The translations under genes and the position numbers were made by a program. Below, piece after piece: positions 42,901-55,170 of a DNA stretch of 64,000 nucleotides (position 1 is its first letter; each line of letters starts with the position of its first letter). The stretch is from Trema orientale (taxonomy: Eukaryota > Streptophyta > Magnoliopsida > Rosales > Cannabaceae), in contig JXTC01000005.1 in assembly GCA_002914845.1 (NCBI GenBank), forward strand, positions 1,678,254 through 1,742,253, read 5' to 3'. Under the pieces are notes generated by a model that saw nothing but the letters and a program-made list of their open reading frames with translations, did not search any database and was not told the origin of the DNA.

Positions 42901-45900
42901 ATTTTACTTGTCCACTTGTTTTTTCGTTTTTATTTCACCCATATCCTTAGTTGAGAGTGAAGAGAGGTTTATGTTTTTTCTTTTTACCTTGATTTTTAGA
43001 AATATCAAATATTTTTTAACATTTTAATGAATGTCTTAATCAGCCATTTTTGTACTTTGGTGACTGCTATCGGATATATTAAGCTGATAAACTCAGTGTA
43101 AAAGTGTACTAATTCAGTAATTTCAACAACAACAAAAAAGATTAGACATACATACATTTACGTTTTTTTTGGAAAAAAAAAAAAAAGAAGAAACAAACAT
43201 ATATTTACTTTGATGACACAAAAAAATTTGTCATTCTCTTAAAATACCCCAAGGTTGACAAAAAAGGGATATGGGGAATGAAAGGACAAACAAAAAGAGT
43301 GTTTTGTGGAGGGGTGAGGTAAAAAAATAAAAATAAAAATTTTGTGGCAGAAAAGAACATGGGAATGGGGACAGAATTTTGTGTTGTGTTGTGTGAATGT
43401 ATCTTTGTAAAGATATTTTATCAGATGAAAATCTTCATCCCTCAGTCATTTTTAAGATTTTTGTCTCTAAAACAATCTAGAATTTGGGGAAAGAAAACCA
43501 CCCCAAAAAGGCCAAAAATAAATTAAAATGAATAAACGTTGACAAACAGCACTTAAAACCCTTTTACCCTTGTCTCAACTTTGGCAATTTACTTTTCCAG
43601 CTATTATGAATAGGTTCTATTTTAGGTATTCCTTTGGAATGTAATTCGTCTCCACACAAACACGAATCAATCAGACTCAGTACACTGCAAAAGGCTTTGC
43701 CAAATTTTGTATATTAATGTTCTCAAGTTTTAATAACATTAGGCCCCCTATTTATGCTACATGCTACTTCTATGGCTACCTAGCTGTGAACACACACGCA
43801 GTTTTTGGAATCACAATGCCGAGACTGTTCTTTTTTTTAAAAAAAAAAAAAAAATTAATGCTGAGAGTAGTGATTATATATATAGTAGTACTTGCTACTC
43901 TGGCCCAATTAGTGCACACCGAACAGGGAAAAATTGGCAAGAAAGATGTCCATGACTTAGTAGATAGATGCTATGGTGATCATAGGCTTAAATTAGAGTA
44001 AAGAAGTACTTTATTACTCAAGAGGACTCATCAATGTGCAATTGGGTTCATAAACAGCTAAATTTGTTCGTTTTTACTTAAATTTTGAAATAGACAAATT
44101 TATATATCAAAGGATACATAAACACACATTATAAATAGTTATAAAGGTTCGGCTTTCTTGGAAAAAGATCGATAATGAACATTGTCATTTAGACTAACCT
44201 TTTGGGCGAAGTTTTCTATATAAATTGAAAGTAAATTAGCATAACTTTCTTACCATACATTTTTGTATGGTTATGGAGTTTAGCAGCAAAAATTAAAAAA
44301 ATACAAGAAACAAAAGGAATAAAAGGATGTTACCTAAAGTAATAAAGGATGTATTAATATACGAGATATGCATACACATTATTGCATTGAAAAATGAAAT
44401 ATATTGACAATAATGATATGAAATATAGTACAAATCCATGTGATGAAGTCGCATAGCACCATTATGTTTATGTTTAGTTTATCAACATGGTTCCGGCTTA
44501 GTATTCAGTGACGAATTATTTGTCTAATGGCTTAGCCTACGAATTTAAGGACAATGTTTCCACTTATAATAATTATTCATGAGTGAGCTCTTTGGTTAAT
44601 GTGTAAGACGATGACTTTATGGACATTGTAGACTTATAGTTGGTCAAAAGTTGCTTCTATTTTCCAGGTTGGGATCGATAAAATTTGCTCCTTGTTTTGT
44701 ATTACTGGTTAATTTATTGGCAAAAAAGAAATTGCTTCTAATTGTATGTACTTCCTAATTTATTGGTAATATTAACCTATGCATGGAATTGGTGGCGGGT
44801 TCGAATTTCAATAATGGACAAGCAGCCTCCATCTTTCCGCATGCCACTAAGGCTAAAAATGTGCATTTTTATGCCTATATGAGCTAATTAATTAGACTTT
44901 GGTGGATCTGATTTGGGTATGAGGACCATGCTCCTCCATTAATTTCACTCGAAAATTCCATTTTATACATAGAGATATGGTGCCTGAAAAACTAATAGAG
45001 GAATTAAAAATACATCATACTAGCTACCAACTAAAGTGAATGTTGCTTTTTGTGAAAGTATTACTCTTAGACCATGTTTTATTAATATGCAATTAATGGG
45101 CTATAAGAGAACTAAAATAAGAGGAGCGTTGGACATTTATGGCATAAATTTTGGCGAATGCCTTAGTGAGATTAGGAAGCTATTATTTAATTCTTTTTAT
45201 TCCATTTTTCATTGTTATGAATTATTTCCCGTTTCAATTCTTTTCGTTTTAAATTAGTAAACATAACATTAAGCTATGTGTAGTAACTAGGTTTTTCAAG
45301 TATCTGTCGTACAAATGATATAAAATTTGATAAATTCGTTAGAGGATCAATCATGTCTATTGACAATAAGTATCTTTTTTTTTTTTGCTGGAAACAATAA
45401 GTATCTTAATCAAGTCACATGATAGTATCTTAGTTAATTATGTTGATATTTGTAGTAGGTGATTAATATTGCAATCTTAGGATAAGAGAGATTAAGAAAT
45501 AGCAGAGCATATTATTAGCCTCCAAGCTAAGGCCTCATCCTAGCTTTCTTTGATCAAATATAATGAATTTTCACTCAGAGCAAAAAAAAATAATGAATTT
45601 TCACCATTCATAATTTCTTCCACTTGGGAAATATTCTCCTTCCCTCATGAAATTCTTCCACGTGAAAGGGACAGTAAAATACATGTAGAAGGGAGTCATA
45701 GTACTACTTCTCCTTGGGAAATCAAGCAAACAGAGAACATTGTCCTAACACATAGGAATATGGGGTATAAAAACCCTACTATCCATGAAAATAAAAAAAA
45801 TAAAAAATATATATATAATAGAGTAGTGTGACTGTGAGAAATGAGAATGGCCTCTCACTGCCTACATTTTCGGGTAGGGTGCACCGGTGTTGTTAGGCAG

Positions 45901-48900
45901 TGGCCAATATGGCCCCCATGTGATTTTACTGCTAATTCCTTGAACCATGAGCTTTGAATGAAGAATTCCTTGCTTTGACTTTCTAACTATTCTTTTATTA
46001 TTTTATGTGTGCATTTTTTAAGTATTTAATTTTGTGGGAATATCTTTTTGGGCTTACCTAAATATTACTCCTTATACTAGTAGGAACTAGGCTGCAGCTA
46101 ACTGTCTGCACAAAAACTTGTACAAAGTCCAAGAGCCAGTTAGAGGGCTGCTGCCTTAGCAGGTATACATTCTGCCACATTCACAATGTCTACTCTTTTC
46201 AAGGCGAATATATAACAAACAAGATAATGAGGTACTTATATATAATACCAAAAATTTAAAGAAAAAAATTATATTATAGGATATGCTGAATGTGTAGCAG
46301 TTTGAGATTAATATGTGTGTAACAGTCGTATATATCATAGTTTACTACAGAATAACTAGACCAAAAAATCTGAATTAGTTGGAGTCAATTGACGACAAAT
46401 AGAATCGGATAAGATTTTGAATATACATATAACAACATATTATATATATATAATCTCTTTATTTGATTATAAAAAGATGTTAGTCATGTATATCATTACA
46501 ATTATATGTGTATTCATAATATTTAACTTCCAGACAAAGCATGATGTAACTTTGAATTATTTCTGTCTGAAAATTGACTTTGTTACAATTTTTACCAAAA
46601 GTTTGAAATCTTATCACGTACGTAATAATAAATATTGCCACTGAATATTCTTCCCAAACTTTCCCGTGAATGGAGATATATATGTACTATTAATCCTTTA
46701 TGAAAGTCTTAATTGATAACGAAGCTAGCTAATTAACATTGCATGTTCTTTTGGAGGCGCTTTAACATCTTTCTCACATTTGTCCGTGATGATTTGGCTT
46801 TATTAAGCTTAATTATAGTTAACGCAACATCTTGGGCCATAGCTACGTATTTTTATTGCCAATAACATATATATTTAACTCGTACAACTTGTTTGAAGTT
46901 AACATTCAATATTCTAGTCACAAACTTAACTAGATGATAATCACATTAACTCTCAATGAGTCAATGTTAACGTCCATAGACTAAATAATAGAGAGTACAT
47001 TTTTTTTAAGGAGAAAAAAAAAAGTTAACAATCAACATCCATGAAAAGGAAAGCCACCAGTTGCTTTTCATGTTAGAAAAATAATTGAGCTCCGACCTAT
47101 GTCCTAATTATCTTATATTTTCAGGTGAATTGGACATGTCTTTAAAATCTCTATCTTTTGATTCATGAATCAGAATAATGCATATCACATATATTTTACA
47201 GTAGTACTTATAATTATAGTTTTTGAATTTTCAATTAGCTATGGCGCAAGATTCATGCTCCCAAGAAAAGGAGAGAGATAAAAGATAGCCATTGTTTTAT
47301 GGCTTTAGGCAGCTTATGAGACATTATAATAAAACGTCAAGTGTCAATCTTTAACTTTTAACTAAAGAAGCTCATACTAGGAAAAAGGAGTAGTGCCACT
47401 AAAACACCTTTAAAATAATCACAAACGAGGTTTATAAACTTATCGAGTACTAGCCATTAGAGTGAATTTGGAGACAAATAACCTCATAATAAACTATCAT
47501 TTATTTGTATATATAGACTATATCTATATCTAACATAAATAATTAATTCAAGCTCAAAAGAGTTAGCACTTAGCAAGTTCTTTCTTTTTTTGGGAGGGTC
47601 CCCGGGATGGTGTCAATTATTATGATCATGCTCATCAAGTAGTACTGCTGCTACAAGTGAGTTTCTGACTTGTTTTATCATATATTATCCCGCAAATCTC
47701 TCACGTTGCAAAAAGCAAACTATATATATCCTTATCTCTCTAGGTTTTAAATGTTTTCATATATACATTACCCGTTTACTAACATTTATATATACATATA
47801 TAGATGTGTGAAAGAGATATACATTTTGGACAGTTATTATAATAATATATTGACAATAAGAAAAAGATTTAAACTAGCAAACAAAACTTGGTGGTTTGGC
47901 ACTGAAGGGCACTTATTGTTGTAGATTATCATATATATCATAAGGACTAGTCATTTCTCATTATCAACAATTGTATTTGTAGTTTTCCCCATCATTATAG
48001 CCACCTCCCCATTATATACATGCTTCACTCCAACATGTCGGCCCCTCTATCCACCCAACTTCACAAGCATTTCTTTTTTTCTTTTTCTTTTTTTTTTTTT
48101 TTTGAAAGAACAAGCATCTCTTATTTTACAGTAAATATTGCACACTTATCTTTTTATTTGTTTTTGTGTATTATTAATATTTATTTTTATTTTGTCTTTT
48201 GGCTAAGGATTTATGATCATCCTATAAGAATAGACTTATATATATACTTGTAATTAATTTTTATTCCTTGTCAATAATTGGTTTTAAATCTTAATTGTTT
48301 TCTTGATCTGTTATTGCACTCTTATTTAATGAGTACGGATGCATAATTCATAGCTAGCACAAAAGGGTAACAAAAAGGGATAGAAAAGTTCAAAATAAGA
48401 TCTAACTATACTATGCAGGCTAGCATGTTGATACCAGTTAGTGGAAAAGTACTGGCTCATTGTTACATGAAGAGGGCGTGGGATTTTTTCCCCAAAAGGA
48501 GCATTTATATAAATATATTCTTAATTGTTGTTAGGCAGGACTAGGACTGGTACCCTTTTTTATCGATCAATCATCTATTCAGCATGTTATTTGTTAAAAT
48601 TTAACAACATTTTTCAGTGCAAAAATATGGCAATAATATGCTAATTTACTAATTACCTCTTATATGGGTGATGGGTCACGTTGAAAATAAGATTGGAACA
48701 TAATTTTCTATGACAAACTTGAATTAGACAATTTTTTGTTTGACTGTATAGTGTTTTCTTCTGGGTCGAGAACTTTGCATGGATCTCTCCCTTTTGATTT
48801 TCCACACAGTCTACAAGTTTGTGGTTGATTTCAATATCTTTGAGTAAGAACTTACCATGGGAAACACTCCAAATAGTTAAAAGTACAATAATTGCCAAAA

Positions 48901-49711
48901 GCAAAAATCTTTGAACTTTATATGAAGAGGAAATGGAGTATAGTTAAAGTCTTAGAATTTGACCTGGTTGCTCAAAAAGCATAACAGAAGTTGAAAACTA
49001 CGATCTGACACTTGATAGGTTTTGTCAAAATTGCAAAACACTAACGCCTATGTATAATATATCACACTTTTTAGAAAGGGGGGGGGAGGGAGGCGAATCA
49101 GAGAGTATGATCAAACTGTGACAGAGAATGAAAATTTAATATGTATTAATGAATAGATACCATTCTTGTTGCAGAGAGTTAGTTGGCTTCTTTTTTTTTT
49201 TTTTAAATTATCAAAGTAACATAATCATTTCTTTACGTAGTATCTCTCGATATCCAAAGGGCACGTGAGTAAACACTCTACAATCACTGCAAAAGTCACC
49301 AGATGAACAGCCTAAACATCAGCTTTTGTTTTTATTCCTTTATTAAAGTTTTTTTCTTTTACTTACCTTAGATCTTAATCAATTTTAATTAGACAACTCA
49401 AAGTAATCATTCTGTAGCACAAGTCCAATCTGTCCTTTGCCACTATAAGGCTGCATTCTGAAATTTAGCTTAGCTCATCTTCTGCCAAGTTTGTTACCTT
49501 TTTTCTTTGGCTAATTTTGTTAGTGGATTAGCCAACTCATTTTGTGGTACATTACTCTTGTGTTAATTTATTTTTTCTAATCAAAAGTCCTTTTTTTAAT
49601 GTACTATATTAAACAAGTATAACATGAAGTGTCAAATAAAATATCTCTGTCTCAAGATTTGCCTAAAGCAAATTACATGTTATATGTAACCTGCGTAACC
49701 TTTTTTTTGTC

Positions 49712-49743
<32 letters not shown>

Positions 49744-49776
49744 CCTAACCTTTTGACACAGTGGACTAAATACCGC
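42901..49776. other. Long AT-rich intergenic stretch
   Basis: No supported gene on either strand. Short open frames (43717-44001, 45036-45257, 45550-45831, 46417-46644, 48653-48904) have no recognisable motif or start context. Poly-A and poly-T runs recur. A short hairpin at 45848-45906 is listed under findings. Confidence 0.5.
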
Positions 49777-49926
49777 TCTTTTTAAGACAAACCTTCTTCA
49801 AATTATAATTAATTAAACAATTTCTTTGAAAAATGAAATTACCTATTAATATATCTTTTTAAGACAAACCTTCTTCAAATTATAATTAATTAAACAGATT
49901 CTTTGAAAAATGAAATTACCTATCTA
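49777..49926. repeat. Two-copy tandem repeat, 77-bp period
   Basis: TCTTTTTAAGACAAACC... at 49777 restarts at 49854; the copies differ only slightly (for example AACAATTTC versus AACAGATTC). Confidence 0.9.
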
Positions 49927-49969
49927 TATATTAAGAATAAAATGCAATTACTAGACTTTTTCCAAGCTT

Positions 49970-50178
49970 GACACATCTAAAATCGTGTCACAAAGGTCAA
50001 GCTAAATACACATATACAGAACAAGAACAGACTTTTCACTTGACGATTGTATATAACTAAAATTACAATAATAGACACATCTAAAATCGTGTCACAAAGG
50101 TCAAGCTAAATACACATATACAGAACAAGAACAGACTTTTCACTTGACGATTGTATATAACTAAAATTACAATAATAG
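49970..50178. repeat. Perfect two-copy tandem duplication, 104-bp period
   Basis: GACACATCTAAAATCGTGTC at 49970 recurs at 50074, and the following 104 bases appear identical. Lack of differences suggests a very recent event or an assembly artefact. Confidence 0.92.
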
Positions 50179-51772
50179 TAAGTTATAAGTCAAAAGGTAC
50201 ATTTTCTAGCATGGCAGCCAAGACAATGTAGTAGTTTAATATTGATAAAGAAAGGAAAAGAAAAAAGAAAAAAGAAAGGGAAATCCAATAATTATAGTTT
50301 GAACAAATAGGGCTCCACTATAGACATGCCCAAGTTTCCCAACCAAATAACTCACTCCTCCAATTATAAAGGCAAAGAGAAGACACACCCACTCATGTCA
50401 AAGTCTTGAAAATTATATTTATACCATATATTCATAGACACATAAATATAAAACCCTCATTTTTTTTTTGAAAGAATAAAACCCTTATTTTGAGTCCAAA
50501 TCATATGTACTGATCACTATTTAAATATTGCCCTGATTTTAGGCAGCATCGAGTTTAAATACGTACTAATTTGACTCTTTTCTCCAACTCCACTTACTTT
50601 ATATTAAATCCAAAAATGTGATGGGGGACCCATATATATAGTGGATGAATAATAGACCCTAAATGTGAGATAGATGTCAATGTGAAAGAATTGAAGTTCT
50701 TAGGATAGACTCAATATCTGCCTCCCACCAAAAACATTGGCACAGTTCTATTTTGATAGACACTGGCCCATACTTTCTACACTGTCGACTTGAGTGTAGA
50801 CAACCTTCTTTAAAACCTAACCTTCCACTGGGGAGAGGGGGGCTCTCAATTTGATCATCTACTTATTGTTTGATTAATCTAACCTAACTGGGGAGATTAT
50901 TAAAGCAATAATTTATCTATATTGAAGGAGTTTTTGCACCAACTTGTAGCATTCTTTTCCTTAATAAATGAAGGAAAATAATTAATAAGTGTATTAATTA
51001 ATAAACGAAACCAAAAATTAGAAATCTTGTAGAAACAACAACTATGGCCAATTTAGGATTGTTTTGATTTTTTAACTTACAATTAGTATTTGATAAATCT
51101 GCTTTATGTTTTTTTTTCTCCTTATAGACTTATAGTGGGACTTTTGCTATTGATAAATCTGCTTTTGTCTCTGGATTTGTAAAATGATATCAATTCAGTC
51201 ATCTTAAATTTATATATATAAATTATTTAAATAAGGCAATAATACTTAATTGGTGCTGTAAATATGACCGAGAGAGAGCAATATAATAATTTTGTTGGGA
51301 AGACATCGTTGTTTTAGCTCAAGATATAAGAATATAGTTGATTTGACATTTTTTTGCAAGACAATATATATTGGTTTGGTTATTAAGCCACACAAAAACC
51401 CAATTGGATTAATAGAAGTGTAATGTAGACTTTTGGATCTAGTCTTGTTGGGAATTTGGTGCTTCAAACTGTAGTCCATACTCCATAGTGTTAATTTTAG
51501 TGCGGTAAAAGGGAAATGGGCACAAGAGTGAATAATGTGGGATCTATATTGACCCTTGCAAGTGGAAGGGGTGGTGGAATGCCCACCATGGCTACTACTC
51601 GATAGGAGAAAGACTATCTAACTAAATTTTAGAGGCACGTTGAATTTCAATGTCATATCTTAGATTAGAAATTATTCAAAACATGTGAGAACAAACCATT
51701 ATTATTAAGGGTAAAATAAATAAAAAGAGGAATTAGCTTAGCTTCCACAAGGAGATATTAGATTTCTCACGA
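50179..51772. other. AT-rich intergenic, no gene seen
   Basis: No supported ORF or repeat. A degenerate repeated word TATTGATAAATCTGCTTT occurs near 51090 and 51148. Confidence 0.5.
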
Positions 51773-51777
51773 GGTAT

Positions 51778-52356
51778 TATTGAGATCAAAAAGAATGGGC
51801 AGCCATCTTTGTGGAAAGTCCACATTGTTGGCTTGACAATTCAATACCAAATTTATCAGCCTATTTTTGTTGACAATGGGTAACCATTGTAGGCTACCAA
51901 CCGTGTGAAGAGGAAGGGTTTTGGCCTATAAATAGACCCCTTCACAACTCTATCAAAGCATCCTAAAAATTAGAAGCATTTCTAGTTCTCTCTTCTAACT
52001 AAATCCTTTATTTTCTCTTTGTTTCTCCTTTCGAGAGTGGAGTTTCTTTGTATAAGAAGAGGTTTCAAAGAGTAACAGTATAAGGTGTGAGTGAGAGAAT
52101 ACTTATAAGAAAGTGTTTGAATGTATTTAGAATCATGGTTGTGAATGAGTGTTTGTAAACACTTATAACAAATTTTCTCCTTATAGTGAAAAATCTGTTG
52201 CAATTCTGTGGTCGTAGCCCAAGTTGAGTGAACCACGTAAATTTATGTCTTGTTGTGTTACTTTATTCCTGTATTTATTTCGAAGCACTATTTACATATA
52301 CGATACTATTCACACATACGAAAAATCACAAGTGGGAAGGTGATTTTTTTCCAACA
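51778..52356 (+). repeat. 5' LTR of the gag-only copia element
   Basis: Starts TATTGAGATC (TG changed to TA relative to the 3' LTR) and ends TTTCCAACA. A TATA-like CCTATAAATAGACC at about 51925 is a plausible promoter. Confidence 0.92.
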
Positions 52357-52358
52357 AC

Positions 52359-52370
52359 TGGTATCACATG
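52359..52370 (+). other. Primer-binding site (initiator Met tRNA type)
   Basis: TGGTATCACATG two bases after the LTR; it resembles the TGGTATCAGAGC complement of plant initiator Met-tRNA used by copia elements, with a diverged 3' part. Confidence 0.75.
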
Positions 52371-52507
52371 TTGTGGTCGGTTCGTCGGCGCACTAAGGCT
52401 TGGTGGCTAAGAAGTTTTGTGTAAGGAGATTGTATTTAAGTGGGAACATTTGAACCCTCCATGGAACTTTCTTGGTTGGTTTTTCAAGCAAGAAAGTGTA
52501 AAGTAAT

Positions 52508-53308
52508 ATGTCAGGAATCAAGTATGCAACTTCAATCAAAGCTGATTTGGAGAAATTTGACGGCAACATCAACTTTGACTTGTGGCAAATTCAAGTCAAG
52601 GATTTGTTAATTCAATATAGTCTGCACAAGGTTTTGAAGGGAAGAGATATTTCTAAAAAAGTCATAGTTGGCGACGAAGACTGGGAAGATCTAGATGATA
52701 GAGCTGCAAGTGCAATACGGATGTACTTGGCAAAAAATATTCTAGCAAATGTACTAGGAATACCTACAGCCAAAAAACTCTGTGAAAAGCTCGAAGAATT
52801 GTATTTGGCGAAAGGAGTCTCAAATCGGGTGTACCTAAAGGAGTAGTTTTATATACTATGTATGAGTGAAGATATAACAATATCAGATCATTTAAGTATT
52901 CTAAACGGCATCGTTTCTGAATTGGAGGCTATTGGAGTTAAGACTGATGACGAGAACAAAGTATTGCGACTCATTTAGTCTCTTCTGTCTTCTTATGAGC
53001 ATATGAAGCCAATTCTGATGTATGGAAAGGAGACCGTGATTTTTTCAGAAGTGACGAGCAAACTCTTTTTTGAAGAAAGACGACTGAGTAATGGTAGAAA
53101 TAATGCATCATTTGAAGGTTTAGCATTGACAGTCGACAAAAAAAGAAGAAACTTCAAGCGAAAAAATATCATTTGTTGGACGTGCAGACAAACAGGGCAC
53201 ATAAAAAGAAATTTCCCAGAAGATGGAGCGAGTTCGTCTAGATGCTCCAAGTCTAATGAAGCTGTTAATATTACCTTCTATAATAGAGGTATAGAAGATG
53301 CTCTGTGA
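52508..53308 (+). pseudogene. copia gag with UBN2-like domain and CCHC knuckle, two nonsense codons
   Basis: One continuous frame of 267 codons (stop included) broken only by TAG at 52844-52846 and 52976-52978. The N-terminus (KFDGNINFDLWQIQVKDLL) and LAKNILANVLG..TAKKLCEKLEELYL are typical of the plant gag polypeptide UBN2 domain. The knuckle begins CWTCRQTGHIKRN, but its fourth ligand position is Phe (TTC, 53213-53215) instead of Cys. Both stops sit where related gags commonly have Gln, fitting single C-to-T changes. Not functional as it stands. Confidence 0.88.
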
Positions 53309-53680
53309 TAAAAAAATATGCATCCTCATGGCAATATCATTGATTTCTAAAATTGCTATGAAAGAGGATGTGTAGTAGCGGCAAATTCAAGATTCACAAG
53401 TTTGCACAAGGGCATTGGTTTGGCATTAATACAGGGTGTGCGGTGAATGATATCGATGGCTAATGGATATCTGGAAAAGTCAAACATAGGAGTCAACACC
53501 ATAATTATCAGTAAGATTCTTTCGACATGAATCGAGATAAAATTCTTAGAATTCGTCAATTCTCATATGGTGGAGTATTATTATCGGTAAAGACAATGAT
53601 AATAATATAAACTATGAGATGAGCTTCTACATTGATCGTGTGTGAAGACATGATAGAAATCGAGTTTTTAAGTGGGAGAT
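53309..53680 (+). other. Non-coding tail of the copia internal region, with polypurine tract
   Basis: No pol domain is readable. The purine-rich AAGTGGGAGA (53670-53679) directly precedes the 3' LTR and acts as the polypurine tract. Confidence 0.75.
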
Positions 53681-54284
53681 TGTTGATGTCAAAAAGAATA
53701 GGCAGCCACCTTTGTGGAAAGTCCACATTATTGGCTTGACAATTCAACACCAAATTTGCCAACCTATTTTTGTTGATAATAGACAACCATTGTAAGCTAC
53801 CAACCATGTAAAGGGGAAGGGCTTTGGCCTATAAATAAACCTCTTCACAACTTCATCAAATTATCCCAAAAATTAGAAGCATTTCAAGTTTTCTCTTCTA
53901 ATTAAATCCTTTATTTTCTCTTTGTTTCTCCTTTTAAAGAGAGTGAAGTTTCTTTGTGTAAGAGGAGGTTTCAAAGAATAATGGTGTAAAGTGTGAGTGA
54001 GAGAATACTTGTGAAAAAATATTTGAGTATATTTAGGATTAGGATTGTGAGTGAGTATTTGTAAATACTTATAACAAATTTTCTCCCTATAGTGAAAGAT
54101 CTATAGCAATTCCGTGGACGAAGCCCAAGTTGAGTAAACCACGTAAATTTGTACCTTGTTGTGTTACTTTATTCCTGTATTAATTTCGGAGATTACTATT
54201 CACGTATATGGTACTATTTATATATACGACACTATTCACACATACGAAAAGTCACAAGTAGGAAGGTGATTTTTTTTCCCAATA
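53681..54284 (+). repeat. 3' LTR of the gag-only copia element
   Basis: Starts TGTTGATGTC and ends TTTCCCAATA (CA changed to TA). It is about 25 bp longer than the 5' LTR through small indels (for example an added ATGGTACTATTTATATATACG-like segment near 54209). Confidence 0.92.
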
Positions 54285-54289
54285 GGTAT

Positions 54290-54995
54290 TTTGCCTATAT
54301 GATCAATAAGGTGTATATTTTTGTTAGCAAAGCATATACATGAAAGAGATAGAGACATAAAACCAAATTATTTTTCTTCTAAGGGAAACATTTATTTTTT
54401 AGGAAATAAAATAAATAGATAGAAATCTATAATGTTGTAAACAATAACGTTACGATGGTGAAACTTTGTAACTACGTACATGTAAAAGTTAAAAGAAACT
54501 ACTTATGTAACATTTGATACTCCAAAAAAGCATAAAAATCACAATTTTATGACAAATCGTAAAGGAGAAAGATTACTTAGATGATCTCATTCCACTATTT
54601 TTAGCATACGATATAAGTAGAAATGTTCACTAATGTAAAATGTTGTATTACTATTTTCATAATGGAGCCACATGAGGCTAAGATGGGCAGTCGCTCCCCA
54701 TCGATTTTATTTCTCCTCTAAATAGCATGTAATTTTTTTTTCTTTTTTTTTTTTTGAAAATTAGTTTGTCTTTTTGAACTTAACTTTTGCCGCACTGAAC
54801 TTATAAAGCTTTAAGTATACCTTTCAAGTAAAGCACATTTGATATTTGCTCCTACAAGATTGACTTCTTGGCTTGCTTGACTATTTTTATATTAAACCCT
54901 TGACAATTTTTATATTAAATAAATTTCTTAAGATTTTTTTTTAACCTATGATCCTGGTTGAAAATAAAATTCTTAGTAGTTTTTTTATTTTTTTG
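54290..54995. other. AT-rich intergenic
   Basis: At about 54663 TGGAGCCACATGAGG and GCTCCCCATCGATTTTATTT loosely resemble the left end of the hAT relic at 38096. No ORF. Confidence 0.35.
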
Positions 54996-55170
54996 TAATA
55001 AAAAAAAGGTTATAAAGTTGCAGATCACCACCGGTCAATTAATAGATCTCTATCAAAATAGATTACCCATAAACTTTCGACTACCACGATAGTGATAATT
55101 CGAACCCAAAATTTCTTTGTTGAGGGAACGAGTGCCTTACTACCTACCCGTTAACACCATAGTAAATTTA
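54996..55170 (-). mobile_element. Probable tRNA-derived SINE fragment
   Basis: On the minus strand GGGTAGGTAGTAAGGCAC (A-box-like) is followed about 40 bases later by GGGTTCGAAT (B-box core), then an unrelated body and an A-rich end. No clear target duplication. Confidence 0.45.

Larger units (their letters stand above)
51778..54284 (+). mobile_element. Complete gag-only copia-type retrotransposon (TR-GAG-like), non-autonomous
   Basis: Two LTRs (51778-52356 and 53681-54284) enclose 1324 bp. A perfect 5-bp target duplication GGTAT flanks it (51773-51777 and 54285-54289). A primer-binding site follows the 5' LTR, a polypurine tract precedes the 3' LTR, and the internal region encodes only a gag with a zinc knuckle. 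There is no reverse transcriptase, integrase or RNase H. Plants have a described class of such terminal-repeat retrotransposons with GAG (TR-GAG). Movement would need an autonomous copia partner. Both LTRs carry many differences and the gag has stops, so the insertion is old. Confidence 0.92.

Noticed and set aside
44780-44830. B-box-like GGGTTCGAATTTC suggesting a tRNA or SINE
   Set aside because: No matching A box, cloverleaf or target duplication.
45550-45831. 93-codon ORF
   Set aside because: Composition is Asn/Lys/Ser-rich, with no homologue recognised and a poly-A-rich end; no promoter or splice support.
48653-48904. Minus-strand 83-codon frame with a hydrophobic start and four Cys, like a small secreted peptide
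   Set aside because: Begins at a non-ATG codon, with no upstream ATG before a stop, and no known Cys spacing; too weak without transcript evidence.
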